Positions 1 to 8,611 of a stretch of 64,000 nt of DNA are shown here, piece by piece. Source of the DNA: Rariglobus sp967755175 (GTDB lineage Bacteria; Verrucomicrobiota; Verrucomicrobiia; Opitutales; Opitutaceae); the NCBI GenBank assembly GCA_967755175.1, contig CBRAFO010000007.1, positions 1-64,000 on the forward strand, in the 5' to 3' direction. The stretch's first letter is position 1. The number at the start of each line of letters is the position of its first letter. Both the position numbers and the translations under genes were made by a program. The notes under the pieces were generated by a model. That model was not told where the DNA came from. It made no database searches and was given only the letters and a program-made list of their open reading frames with translations.

Positions 1-75
1 GTCACCCGCGCCCTTGCTGCGGTTGGATCGGCTCGTGTTGCCGGTGAGCGTTCCAACGCCCCTGACTCTTTCCTC

Positions 76-669
76 ATGATTACCTCGACCATTCCCAGCA
101 GTTTCAAACTACCGATGGCATTCAATGTTGAGCGGTTGCAGGCCGATCTGGCCGGCATCGTCAGCACGGAGTTCATCCCGCATTTCAACACGCGTTACTA
201 CGAGGGCGACTGGAGTGTCGTCTCGTTGCGCTCGATTGGCGGACGCGCGGATCAGATCTATCCCGACCCAACGCGCACCGACTATGCGGATACTCCGTTG
301 CTCGCGCGCTGCCCGTATATCGCGGATGTGGTGAATTCGTTTCCCTGTTCGAAACTCGCGGTCCGGTTTCTGCGCGTGCGGCCCCGTTCGGTCGTGAAGG
401 AACATCGCGATTACCAGCTGCGGCTCGAGGATGGTGAAGTGCGTTTACATATCCCGATAACGACCAATCCCGAGGTGCGTTTCGTCGTGGCGGGGCGACG
501 CGTCATCATGAACCCGGGTGAGTGCTGGTATAACGATTTCACCGAGCTGCACAGCGTGCACAACGACGGTGACGGCGACCGCGTTCATCTGACGATCGAC
601 TGCGTGGTCAACGACTGGTTGCGGGCGGAATTGCTCGCCGCCGCCGCCGAGCACGTGCCGGTTGTCTGA
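76..669 (+). CDS. Aspartyl/asparaginyl beta-hydroxylase family protein
   Basis: This 197-aa protein has the cupin-like fold signature of the Asp/Asn beta-hydroxylase family, 2-oxoglutarate/Fe(II) oxygenases that hydroxylate Asp or Asn side chains. H110 (in VVKEHRDYQL), the strand LHIPITTNPEVRF (124-136), H159 in ELHSVHN and R169 in DGDRVHLTID match the iron- and 2-oxoglutarate-binding positions of the family. There is no signal peptide, so it is probably cytoplasmic. The start gives a full-length single domain. It converges with the sulfotransferase at 790-1773, with only a REP-like repeat between them. In other bacteria such oxygenases often lie near peptide-modifying enzymes, so the substrate could be a peptide. 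That is inference; the substrate is unknown. Confidence 0.85.
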   Translation: MITSTIPSSFKLPMAFNVERLQADLAGIVSTEFIPHFNTRYYEGDWSVVSLRSIGGRADQIYPDPTRTDYADTPLLARCPYIADVVNSFPCSKLAVRFLRVRPRSVVKEHRDYQLRLEDGEVRLHIPITTNPEVRFVVAGRRVIMNPGECWYNDFTELHSVHNDGDGDRVHLTIDCVVNDWLRAELLAAAAEHVPVV

Positions 670-691
670 ACTGAATTGATCGGAACTCCCT

Positions 692-759
692 GTAGCAGCC
701 GAGGTGACGAGGCTGGGATGCGGTTTACTACCGAGCAGCCTCCTTACGTCGGCTGCTAC
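692..759. repeat. REP-like inverted repeat between convergent genes
   Basis: Two 24-base arms (692-715 and 736-759) are inverted copies with three mismatches, separated by a 20-base loop. The arms begin GTAGCAGCCGA and end GTCGGCTGCTAC. There is no T-tract, so it is not a classical terminator, although the stem could still end transcription from both sides. Size and position (intergenic, between converging genes) resemble a repetitive extragenic palindrome. Whether it recurs in the genome cannot be seen in this window. Confidence 0.7.
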
Positions 760-789
760 GTCGGGTTGCTCCCACAGTTTTAAAACGCA

Positions 790-1773
790 CTAGCTTTCGG
801 CACCCCGGGCCAGCAGTTCGCGGCGGGGAGCGTCGAGCCAGCGCGACGCGAGGGCACGGAGTGTTTCGCTGGCTTCGCGGTGCTTGGACTCGGAATCGGC
901 GGCGAAGTCCATCACGGGGTTTTTGGCATTGCGGGGCGTGGCGGCCGCGAGCGCGGCGCGGGTGATCGCATCATCGGGGACGTTGAAGTGAGCGTGTATC
1001 AGCCCGGGCAAGGCCTCGCGCAGATCACGATAATCAATCACGCGCCCCGGTGTGCCGGAAATGGCGAGCGCTTGCAGTGCCGCGTCGCACCCGGCGCGGA
1101 TGATCCGGGCCGTGTAGTCGTCGAAGCTCAGCGTGGGCAGCTCTTCGGGCGCGATGCCGAAGGGACGCGGGTCCATCATGCCGGGAATAAATTGCGAGCC
1201 GCGCTGGCGATGTTGCGAGACGAGCACCTCCACGGGATCGCGGTGGAGGAACACCCATGGGGTATTTGGAAACGCGGCGCGGATAACCGGGAGATGCAGG
1301 GTGTGCCAGGCGTCGAATTTGATGAAGAGGCGCGCCTCTTCCGGGCGGCGCCGGCGTGCGTAGGCGTGGACGAGGCCGCGCAGGCGGGCGGAACGCCGAG
1401 ACGGCGTGAGCGTTGGGTCGGCGGCGTCGAGCGTGAGTAGTTGATCGATAGGCGCGGCCTCCGAAAACACGGTGTGGCGCGGATCGGCGGCCAGGGTTTG
1501 CGCGAAGAGGGTGGAGCCGCAGCGTGAGACGTGGAAGATGAAGCCTGCGGGATCGAGATCGGGCGGTGTATCGGCGAGCATTTCGATCATCTCCAGCCGG
1601 GTCTCGCGGCGAAACAGCAGACGGGCGGGATGGCGGAGAACACTGCCTACACTCTGCTCAAAGAAGGGATCGTCGAGACGACGGTCGCCAAAAAAAGCCC
1701 AGTTAAGTGTGGGGGCGGTGGGGTGGTTATGGAGGTGGATGGGCAGCCATCCGGGGGGCGGGAGGGCGGTCAT
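790..1773 (-). CDS. Sulfotransferase family protein
   Basis: A 327-aa protein with the PAPS-binding features of sulfotransferases: a 5'-phosphosulfate loop HVSRCGSTLFAQTLA (residues 81-95) after a hydrophobic strand, and a 3'-phosphate motif FLHRDPVEVLVSQHR (175-189). These enzymes move a sulfuryl group from PAPS to a hydroxyl or amine on a sugar, lipid or peptide. The C-terminal part (from about residue 240) is less conserved. The start overlaps the stop of the upstream small gene by 4 bases (ATGA at 1770-1773), so the two are translationally coupled. The acceptor is unknown; the neighbouring Nif11-like peptide is one candidate. No signal peptide is seen. Confidence 0.82.
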   Translation of the reverse strand: MTALPPPGWLPIHLHNHPTAPTLNWAFFGDRRLDDPFFEQSVGSVLRHPARLLFRRETRLEMIEMLADTPPDLDPAGFIFHVSRCGSTLFAQTLAADPRHTVFSEAAPIDQLLTLDAADPTLTPSRRSARLRGLVHAYARRRRPEEARLFIKFDAWHTLHLPVIRAAFPNTPWVFLHRDPVEVLVSQHRQRGSQFIPGMMDPRPFGIAPEELPTLSFDDYTARIIRAGCDAALQALAISGTPGRVIDYRDLREALPGLIHAHFNVPDDAITRAALAAATPRNAKNPVMDFAADSESKHREASETLRALASRWLDAPRRELLARGAES

Positions 1774-2015
1774 GGCACGGCGTTGCGAACGAGCCAGGCG
1801 CGGCGGGCGCGTGCGATGGCGGCGTCGAGTGCTTGAGCGCTTACCGGGAGACCGCGTTCGGTGGCTAATGCGAGGAGTGTCTCGCGAAAGGTGGCTGCGT
1901 CAGGTGTGGCGAACAGCGTTGCCAGCAGGGCATCGTCGTTGAGCACGGTTTGGTGAAGGCGCTGCCAAGCGGAATCGACGGGCAACGCGTCAGGCGAAGT
2001 AGTATCTGAAAACAT
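1770..2015 (-). CDS. Small Nif11-like protein (possible leader or carrier peptide)
   Basis: An 81-aa protein that begins ATG and ends inside the sulfotransferase start. Residues 17-68 read like a Nif11-type helical domain: a DDALLATLFATPD segment, then FRETLLALATERGLPVSAQALDAAI. Nif11-type domains serve as leader regions of many ribosomal peptide natural products and also occur in standalone proteins. The tail after residue 70 is short (RRAWLVRNAVP) and has no Cys, Ser or Thr, so there is no obvious core for lanthipeptide-type modification. It could be an accessory or recognition protein for the coupled sulfotransferase. The assignment rests on pattern similarity only. Confidence 0.55.
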   Translation of the reverse strand: MFSDTTSPDALPVDSAWQRLHQTVLNDDALLATLFATPDAATFRETLLALATERGLPVSAQALDAAIARARRAWLVRNAVP

Positions 2016-2350
2016 ATCGGGTTAACGGACGGCGCGTAATTACGATGACGTGGGGCGGTGGGCGTTGATGCGCGAGGTGTTGCAGGTCATCAAGCCGAAC
2101 CTGTTTTTGATGCAGGCGGCCGTCGTTAAAATGCGGCGGGGCCATCGCCGTGCGGCTGTCTCCGTCCGGGTCTTGGCTAACCGTGCGACGTGGCAAATGA
2201 CAAAAAGCCTGACGTGAAATGTCCAAACTTTATGTCACTGGTTTCGGTGGTGTCCTGTATTACTCTGCCGCCGCGCGCGACAGAGAACTCGTCGTCGAGG
2301 CCGACTGGTTTGCTTGGACAATGGAGGGTTGGGGGCGGTAGGGGTGGGGC
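2016..2350. other. Intergenic region between divergent genes
   Basis: 335 bases separate the small minus-strand gene from the plus-strand sensor kinase. It must hold both promoters, but I could not identify convincing -35/-10 boxes. No stable hairpin or protein-like frame stood out. A G-rich run (2327-2350) lies directly before the GTG start of the kinase. Confidence 0.4.
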
Positions 2351-5341
2351 GTGTTCAAGCCGCGCTTTCGCTTGTTTATCCCGTTGCTGGTTTTGGCGTG
2401 CGCCGTTGTGGCCGTTCCGCAGTCCGTGAGCGCGCCGTTGGTTGCGACGGACGCCTCGATCCCGGTGTCGGAGGACTACGTCTTACGCACATGGGAGGTG
2501 GACGAGGGGCTGCCGAACAACAGTATTTCCAGCATCGCGCAGACGCCTGACGGCTATCTTTGGCTAACGACGGGAAGCGGCCTGACGCGATTTGATGGCG
2601 TGCGGTTTACCCCTTTTCCAAAGGAGACCACGCCGGGGTTGGAGTCGAACCGGATGTCGCCGGTTTTTGCCGACCGCGACGGAGCGCTGTGGATCGGACT
2701 CGAGCGAGGGGGAGTCTCCCGAATGAAGGGCGGGCGTTTTGAAACGATCGTCCCACTCGCGCCGAGCGGGGCGGCGACGACGTGGACGAACTCGTTTGCC
2801 CAGGATGCGGCCGGGGCGGTTTGGTTCGGGCTTTCACCGGATCGGAGAGTGTCTCGCTGGCATGATGGCGTGCTCACCGCCTTTTCGGGCGGGGAGGGCG
2901 TCGGCCCTGGCGGGAATACGAACGTCTATGCGGATGCGCCCGGAAAGATATGGGTCACGACCATGGAGGGTGGCTGTAGTGTTTTTAACGGGTCGCGATT
3001 TCAGCCGGTGGATAAAGATAACCAAGGTGGCAGCTGGCCGGTGCTTGCATCGGCGCAGGATGGTGGGATGTGGGTGTTTCGCGGCCAGCATCTTCTGCAT
3101 TACCAAGCCAACGGATCGGGCGAGGTGGTTTCCGAATCAGTCGATCTGCTGGCGAGCGTGCTCCATGAGGATTCGGCGGGCGATGTCTGGGTGGGGACGA
3201 AAAACCAGGGATTGTTTCGGTTTCACGGCGGGCAATTCATGCGGGTCCCCACGTCGCATTCTTCCGTGTCTTCCATCATGGAGGACCGCGAGGGCAACCT
3301 TTGGGTAGGGACGTTCGGAGGTGGCTTGAACCGCTTGCGGCCTTCTCGCTTTTTTCTGCATCAAAAGCAGAACGGGCTGCACACCGACAACATTGTTTCC
3401 CTCTGCGAAGATGCGGAGGGCAGGCTCTGGATCGCTGGGCGGGACGGTCTGCCGGTGCGGGCGGTGGATTCCGCCAATCGCACGTTTGCCACTCCGGAAG
3501 GATGGTCGGGCGGGTCGATCTTGACCACGTGGCCCAATCCTGCGGGCGGGGTCTGGTTAGGCACGGGGAGAGGCTTGGTGCACTGGCGGGACGGGAAGTT
3601 TTCCCAAGAGTCTTTACGAGACGCGCTGACCGCGCTGCTGGTGGACCGGCAAGGAGACCTGTGGGCGGCCACGGTTAAAGACGCTCTCGTTCGCTGGCGC
3701 AGCGGCACGGCCGAGCGTATTCCGAGGCAGGACGGATTGGTTGAACCGAGAGCGCTCGCCGAAGACGCAATGGGGCGGCTGTGGGTCGGCACGGAGGCGG
3801 GGCTGGTTTTCCAGCGACAAGGGGATCGGTTTGTGCCGGTGCCGCTGCCGGGACCGAAACCCGGTGGTCAGATCCGGTTCATCGTGCCGGATGAGCAGGA
3901 GACCGTGTGGATCGGTGAATTCGGGAGCGGGCTTTATCGCTGGCGCGCGGGCCAGGTGTCCCGTCTGCCGCGCGACGCCGGACTGCCTGTTGAGGATCTT
4001 CGTGCCATGGTAATCGGGCCGGGCGGGGATTTTTGGTTCGGCACGGGAAGCGGCCTGTTCCGCGTCGAGCGGTCCGAGATGGATGCGGCCATCGAGGGGC
4101 GTCGGACGCCGATGCGGACCGTCGCCTACGGGCGCAACGACGGGATGCCCAATGCCGATTTTGGTTTCGGCTTTAAAAATTCGACGGCACGGACGCGCGA
4201 CGGCCATCTGTGGTTTGCGACGTCTCGGGGCGCATTGGAGATCGTCCCGCAACCGATTCAACCCGCGGTTACGCCGTTCCCGGTTCTGATTGAAGACGTT
4301 CGGATGGGGGGCGCGGCTATCCCCTTGGCCCTCGGCGGAGGCTTCACGCTGCCACCCCAGCCAGGAACGCTGGAGATCCGTTACTCGCTGCCGCAATTTC
4401 ACGCACCGGAAGCGATTCGTTTCCGGTATCGTCTCACGGGTTTAAGCGATGACTGGATCACGGTCGGAAACCAGCGGGTCGCAAATTTTCCCCGCCTGCG
4501 GCCAGGGGAATACCGCTTTGAAGTTGCCGCCGCCGTAGCGGATGGATCGTGGCTGCCGGTGACGGCCGTGCTCCCGTTCACCGTGCGCGCTGCATGGTGG
4601 GAGACGGGCTGGTTTCGCTTCGGTATTGGACTGTTTGGCGCGCTCGTGTTGGCGGCGCTGGTGCGTTACCTCGTGAAGCGTCGTATGCGCGCGCGGATAC
4701 GCAGGCTCGAGCAGGAGACCGCGTTGGAGCGGGAGCGCGCACGCATCGCGCGCGACATGCACGATCAAGTGGGGGCCAACCTCACTCATATCGCACTCCT
4801 GGCCGGAATGGCCTCCACGCCACAGTCCCGCTCCGAGCTGGCTGATTCCGCCCGCCGTGCGGTGGACTCCTTGGACGGCGTGGTGTGGGCGGTGAATCCG
4901 CGCAAGGACACGCTGGAGAGTCTCTTTCAATATCTGGTGCGGTTTGCAGAGGATTTCCTGAAGCCCACGTCCCTGCGGCTTCGGCTCGATTTCCCCGTTG
5001 ATGTGCCGGAATGCCGCCTTCCGCCGGAGTTTCGCTATCATGTGCTCCTCGTCGTCAAAGAAGCGCTCAACAACGCGGTGAAATACTCCAGGGCGACCGA
5101 AGTCCACCTCAGTGCCACCATGGAACCGCTGAGCCTTGGCATCATGATCGCCGACAACGGCGGCGGCTTTGATGTCGAGGGCGCTGCGGCGGAAGGGAAC
5201 GGACTTCGCAATCTGCGGGAGCGCGCTCTTGCGTTGAGAGGCGAGTGTCGGATTAACAGCCAACCGGGAACGGGAACCTGCATCACGTTAATTGTGCCTT
5301 GGCCGCACCCCGGACCGGTGCTACCACCGGCATCGCGCTGA
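2351..5341 (+). CDS. Two-component sensor histidine kinase with periplasmic propeller (reg_prop, Y_Y_Y, HisKA_3)
   Basis: A 996-aa membrane kinase starting at GTG. It has an N-terminal signal or anchor segment, then about a dozen two-component-propeller repeats (for example LWVGTFGGGLNRL, VWIGEFGSGLYRW; residues about 45-640), a Y_Y_Y beta-sandwich (about 645-745), one membrane helix (about 755-775), a HisKA_3 dimerisation/phosphoacceptor helix with H804 in RDMHDQVGANL, and a HATPase_c domain with NNAVKY (N box) and DNGGGF (G box). The layout matches periplasmic ligand-sensing kinases such as the Bacteroides hybrid systems that detect oligosaccharides, but here the receiver is a separate protein encoded 18 bases downstream. 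The ligand is unknown. A carbohydrate is plausible from the surroundings. Confidence 0.92.
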   Translation: MFKPRFRLFIPLLVLACAVVAVPQSVSAPLVATDASIPVSEDYVLRTWEVDEGLPNNSISSIAQTPDGYLWLTTGSGLTRFDGVRFTPFPKETTPGLESNRMSPVFADRDGALWIGLERGGVSRMKGGRFETIVPLAPSGAATTWTNSFAQDAAGAVWFGLSPDRRVSRWHDGVLTAFSGGEGVGPGGNTNVYADAPGKIWVTTMEGGCSVFNGSRFQPVDKDNQGGSWPVLASAQDGGMWVFRGQHLLHYQANGSGEVVSESVDLLASVLHEDSAGDVWVGTKNQGLFRFHGGQFMRVPTSHSSVSSIMEDREGNLWVGTFGGGLNRLRPSRFFLHQKQNGLHTDNIVSLCEDAEGRLWIAGRDGLPVRAVDSANRTFATPEGWSGGSILTTWPNPAGGVWLGTGRGLVHWRDGKFSQESLRDALTALLVDRQGDLWAATVKDALVRWRSGTAERIPRQDGLVEPRALAEDAMGRLWVGTEAGLVFQRQGDRFVPVPLPGPKPGGQIRFIVPDEQETVWIGEFGSGLYRWRAGQVSRLPRDAGLPVEDLRAMVIGPGGDFWFGTGSGLFRVERSEMDAAIEGRRTPMRTVAYGRNDGMPNADFGFGFKNSTARTRDGHLWFATSRGALEIVPQPIQPAVTPFPVLIEDVRMGGAAIPLALGGGFTLPPQPGTLEIRYSLPQFHAPEAIRFRYRLTGLSDDWITVGNQRVANFPRLRPGEYRFEVAAAVADGSWLPVTAVLPFTVRAAWWETGWFRFGIGLFGALVLAALVRYLVKRRMRARIRRLEQETALERERARIARDMHDQVGANLTHIALLAGMASTPQSRSELADSARRAVDSLDGVVWAVNPRKDTLESLFQYLVRFAEDFLKPTSLRLRLDFPVDVPECRLPPEFRYHVLLVVKEALNNAVKYSRATEVHLSATMEPLSLGIMIADNGGGFDVEGAAAEGNGLRNLRERALALRGECRINSQPGTGTCITLIVPWPHPGPVLPPASR

Positions 5342-5359
5342 AATGAGGCGACCCTAACC

Positions 5360-5986
5360 ATGTTCATTCGAGTCTCCATCGTCGAAGACGATCCCTTGAT
5401 CCGCCAAAGTCTGGCCCAAGTGATCGGAAGCAGTTCCCGGTTTGAATGCGTCGGCCTCTATGGTTCGGCCGAGGAGGCGCTGCGCGAAGTGCCCCGCAAC
5501 GTGCCGGACGTGCTACTGATGGATATCCAGCTGCCGGGCCGCAGCGGCATTGAATGCACGGCGCTGCTGAAGGCCGGCCACCCGGAGCTGCAGGTGCTCA
5601 TGCTGACCATTTACGATGACAGCGAGTTGATCTTTAACGCGCTGCGCGCCGGTGCCGGCGGCTATCTGCTCAAGCGTTCTCGGCCGGAGGAATTGCTGAA
5701 AGCCATCGAGGAGGTGCAGGCCGGTGGAGCGCCCATGTCCTCGAACATCGCACGGTTGGTCGTTTCTCATTTTCATCGAATCCGCCAGCCTGCGAGTGAG
5801 GTGGAAAAGCTCACGCCGCGCGAGCGCGAGGTGCTCGACGAGCTGGCCAAAGGGCTCCTTTACAAGGAAGTCGCCGAGCGCTTGGGGATCAGTCGCAGCA
5901 CGATGAACAGTCACATCGAGGCGATCTATCGGAAGCTGCACGTGCAGACTCGCGCCGAAGCGGTGCTCAAGCTGCACCCTCGGTAG
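5360..5986 (+). CDS. NarL/LuxR-type response regulator
   Basis: A 208-aa response regulator with a receiver domain (acid pocket E9/D10/D11, phosphoacceptor D55 in LLMDIQLPG, switch T83 and K105) and a C-terminal LuxR-type helix-turn-helix (KLTPREREVLDELAKG through RSTMNSHIEAIYRKL, about 148-200). It begins 18 bases after the kinase stop, preceded by a GAGG Shine-Dalgarno-like sequence, so the pair is an operon and the kinase at 2351-5341 is the obvious partner. NarL-type regulators pair typically with HisKA_3 kinases, which agrees. Target promoters cannot be told from the sequence; the nearby surface-protein genes are candidates by position only. Confidence 0.93.
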   Translation: MFIRVSIVEDDPLIRQSLAQVIGSSSRFECVGLYGSAEEALREVPRNVPDVLLMDIQLPGRSGIECTALLKAGHPELQVLMLTIYDDSELIFNALRAGAGGYLLKRSRPEELLKAIEEVQAGGAPMSSNIARLVVSHFHRIRQPASEVEKLTPREREVLDELAKGLLYKEVAERLGISRSTMNSHIEAIYRKLHVQTRAEAVLKLHPR

Positions 5987-6234
5987 GCGAAGGGCGAAAC
6001 GTGGTGCGGGAGCGGATACTCCGCGATTCGATTACCCGCTGGAAATTGATCCTCGATGCAGGGGGATGTGGAGGCCGTGCCGGATAAACATCCGATAGGC
6101 GATCCGTCCATCGATATGGTTTAATGGCACCGTTCAGGTTCACCCCTGAACAACGGCTTTCGTGCTCATTGTGCCCGGAGCCGGATCTCGCCCCTGACGC
6201 ACCTCTGCTCCCCCCACGTTTATCTTATTTCTCC

Positions 6235-7995
6235 ATGAATCGCGCTACACCCGCTCGTCTTGTTTCTCGCCGCCTTTTGTCGGCTACGCTCTTGGCCGCT
6301 ATGCTGGCGGCTTCCACCGCTCATGCCGCGACTGATACTTGGACGGGCTCCGCAGGTAGCACGGACTGGGCTACGACCAGCAACTGGGATACCGCAGCCA
6401 TCGCCAGCGGTGATTCCTTGGTGTTTACCAGCGCGAATGCCAGCGCCTCGACCACGCTGACGGACACGCTGGCGACATCGACCAACATCGCGGGGATCAC
6501 CTTCAACTCCGGCGCGCTCGGCTACACGATGACGGGCAATGCGTTCAACCTCACCGGCGTCATCACCAATAATGCCAGCGGGGTCGAAGAGACGTTCAAT
6601 AACAACATCGTTCTTGCTTCTGCCGGCACTTGGGGGGTGGCGTCGGGCACCACGACAACGTTCAATGGCAATCTGAGCCTGAGTGGTATCGGCACAATCC
6701 TCTTGGGTGGCACTACTACTGCGACGAGCGGCGGCACGATCAACTTGAATGGCACGAACACCCTGAGCTTCAGCGGTGGAACTTTCCGAGCTTTGATTTT
6801 ACAGGGAACGGGCACGACCTTGAATGTCGGTAACGGCAGTAATAGCGCCTCGCTCACCATCAGTGCGTCAACCGCCAATTCGGGGTATTTCAACGTCTTA
6901 GGCACAAGCACATTGAATGTTAAGAGTGGTGCTTCCGTGACCGTAAACGGCACTTCGAACGCGACCACCCCAACCTCGGGCATCGGAAATGCCACCGGCT
7001 TGGGCGCCACGGTTAATGTGGACGGAACTCTTACTTACGGCACGGGCACCGGTCTGGCGATTGGTGCCACGGGCGGCAGCAACGCGCTGAATGTCAATAG
7101 CGGCGGTATTCTTAACCTGAACGGCACGGCCAGAACCATCACGATTGCGGCGGACGGTGCGTTAAACGTCGCCGGAACTGTCAATAGCAGCCAAGGCACT
7201 TGGGCCGGCACGGGTAAGCTGGTATTCCAAGGCGGAACGTTCAAAGCGACGGCAGCGCAAACCCTCGGGTCCACGCTGGCCATCAGCACGACCTCCGCTA
7301 GTTCAACCGTCAATACGAACGGCTTCGCCGTTTCTATCGGCAGCGGGATCACTGGTTCGGGTGGTCTCATTAAGGCTGGCTCGGGCACGCTCACGCTCTC
7401 CGGATCCAACGGCTACACCGGTGCCACCGCGATTAACGCCGGCACCCTTTTGGTCACTGGCAGTCTCGCTTCAGGCAGCGCAGTCAGCGTCGCCTCGGGT
7501 GCTACCTTGCAAGGCACGGGCACGATCAACGGTGCCACCACGATCGCCAGCGGCGGCATCCTGGCGGCAGGCACGAGCTCAAGTTCCATTGGCACGCTTA
7601 CCTTCGGCAGCACGCTCGACACCACGGGCGCCACCGTCTCGCTCAAGCTCAACAGCACTGGGGGGACGTTTGATCTGCTCACGTCGTCGGGCGCGGTCAC
7701 CTTGGGCTCGGCCACCTTGTCGTTGAGCGACATCGGCAGCGGCTCTTGGTCTGGAACCTCCAGTGCTTTTAGCATCCTGCACGGCGCTTCCATTGCCGGA
7801 ACCTTCTCAGGGCTTTCGGATGGTTCGTCGATCACGGTCGGCTCCAACAGCTACACGATCAACTACACGAGCACCGACGTCACCCTTACGGCCTCCGCCA
7901 TCCCCGAGCCCGCCACCTACGCGGCGATCTTGGGTGGCCTCGCCTGGGTCGGCGCGGTTGTCCATCGCCGCCGTCGCACGCAGATCTGTTCATAA
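6235..7995 (+). CDS. PEP-CTERM surface protein with autotransporter-associated beta-strand repeats
   Basis: A 586-aa exported protein. The start at 6235 was chosen over an upstream in-frame ATG at 6124 because it gives a normal signal peptide (two Arg, hydrophobic core, cleavage after AHA at about residue 31). The mature part is Gly/Ser/Thr/Asn-rich and predicts as a beta-solenoid. A typical autotransporter-associated repeat lies around 375-410 (KAGSGTLTLSGSNGYTG). The last 31 residues form a PEP-CTERM sorting signal: IPEPATY, a hydrophobic helix and RRRR. Such proteins are processed by an exosortase (not in this window) and displayed on the cell surface or in the matrix. Codons are rich in ACC/GGC, and the leader before the ATG is pyrimidine-rich. 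Confidence 0.88.
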   Translation: MNRATPARLVSRRLLSATLLAAMLAASTAHAATDTWTGSAGSTDWATTSNWDTAAIASGDSLVFTSANASASTTLTDTLATSTNIAGITFNSGALGYTMTGNAFNLTGVITNNASGVEETFNNNIVLASAGTWGVASGTTTTFNGNLSLSGIGTILLGGTTTATSGGTINLNGTNTLSFSGGTFRALILQGTGTTLNVGNGSNSASLTISASTANSGYFNVLGTSTLNVKSGASVTVNGTSNATTPTSGIGNATGLGATVNVDGTLTYGTGTGLAIGATGGSNALNVNSGGILNLNGTARTITIAADGALNVAGTVNSSQGTWAGTGKLVFQGGTFKATAAQTLGSTLAISTTSASSTVNTNGFAVSIGSGITGSGGLIKAGSGTLTLSGSNGYTGATAINAGTLLVTGSLASGSAVSVASGATLQGTGTINGATTIASGGILAAGTSSSSIGTLTFGSTLDTTGATVSLKLNSTGGTFDLLTSSGAVTLGSATLSLSDIGSGSWSGTSSAFSILHGASIAGTFSGLSDGSSITVGSNSYTINYTSTDVTLTASAIPEPATYAAILGGLAWVGAVVHRRRRTQICS

Positions 7996-8068
7996 TCCTA
8001 ATCGCTGGAGCAGCTAAACCATCCTCCATCCTCAGGCAGCGCGAATCATCCCGCGCTGCCTTGTGCGT

Positions 8069-8554
8069 ATGAGCGATAAGTTCACCAACGGAGCCGAGTG
8101 GCAGCGGATGCTGGAGCGGCTGCTTGGCCTGTGCGATTCGCTCGGCGAAGCGGCGGAGACGATCTCCTTTGTCTGGCAGCCGAGGTCGCTGGTGACTTGG
8201 TCGCAGGAGCAATCGTGGCAGGCATGGCGCCAGGAGGAGGTTCAGTATATCGAGGATATTCATGCGGCCGCACGGGAGCTGGTGCAGACCGACAAGCTGG
8301 TCGATCCCACCCCGGAAGTTCTGTATTTCTTGGGTGTGCGATTCCTGGCGGCCATTCGGCACCTAGAGTCGGTTTATGCACTGTCGATAGATAGGCCGGT
8401 GAGCCTGTTGCCTTTTCCTCCGGTCTCGGCGGACGCCTACGCCGAATGGCTGTTGACTGAGTGGGGCGACGATCATGCCGGCACGATCGCTTTTCCTGAG
8501 GGAGTTTGCGTGAGCAGGACTCCCGACCCCGAAGCATTAGCTTCCCGCCGCTAA
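8069..8554 (+). CDS. Conserved-looking hypothetical protein
   Basis: A protein of 161 aa from the ATG at 8069; a GTG two codons upstream is the alternative start. It is soluble, acidic and Trp-rich (for example SFVWQPRSLVTWSQEQSWQAW) with no signal peptide or membrane segment. I do not recognise the family. It lies 73 bases after the PEP-CTERM gene and 57 bases before the Verru_Chthon gene, on the same strand, so it may be co-transcribed with them. Coding is supported by third-position GC and length, not by homology. The start is uncertain because no ribosome-binding site is visible. Confidence 0.55.
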   Translation: MSDKFTNGAEWQRMLERLLGLCDSLGEAAETISFVWQPRSLVTWSQEQSWQAWRQEEVQYIEDIHAAARELVQTDKLVDPTPEVLYFLGVRFLAAIRHLESVYALSIDRPVSLLPFPPVSADAYAEWLLTEWGDDHAGTIAFPEGVCVSRTPDPEALASRR

Positions 8555-8611
8555 CCCCTCCGTCGGTCCCCCGCCGCAGCCTCTTTTGCGCGGCCAAAAA
8601 ATCCCCAAACC

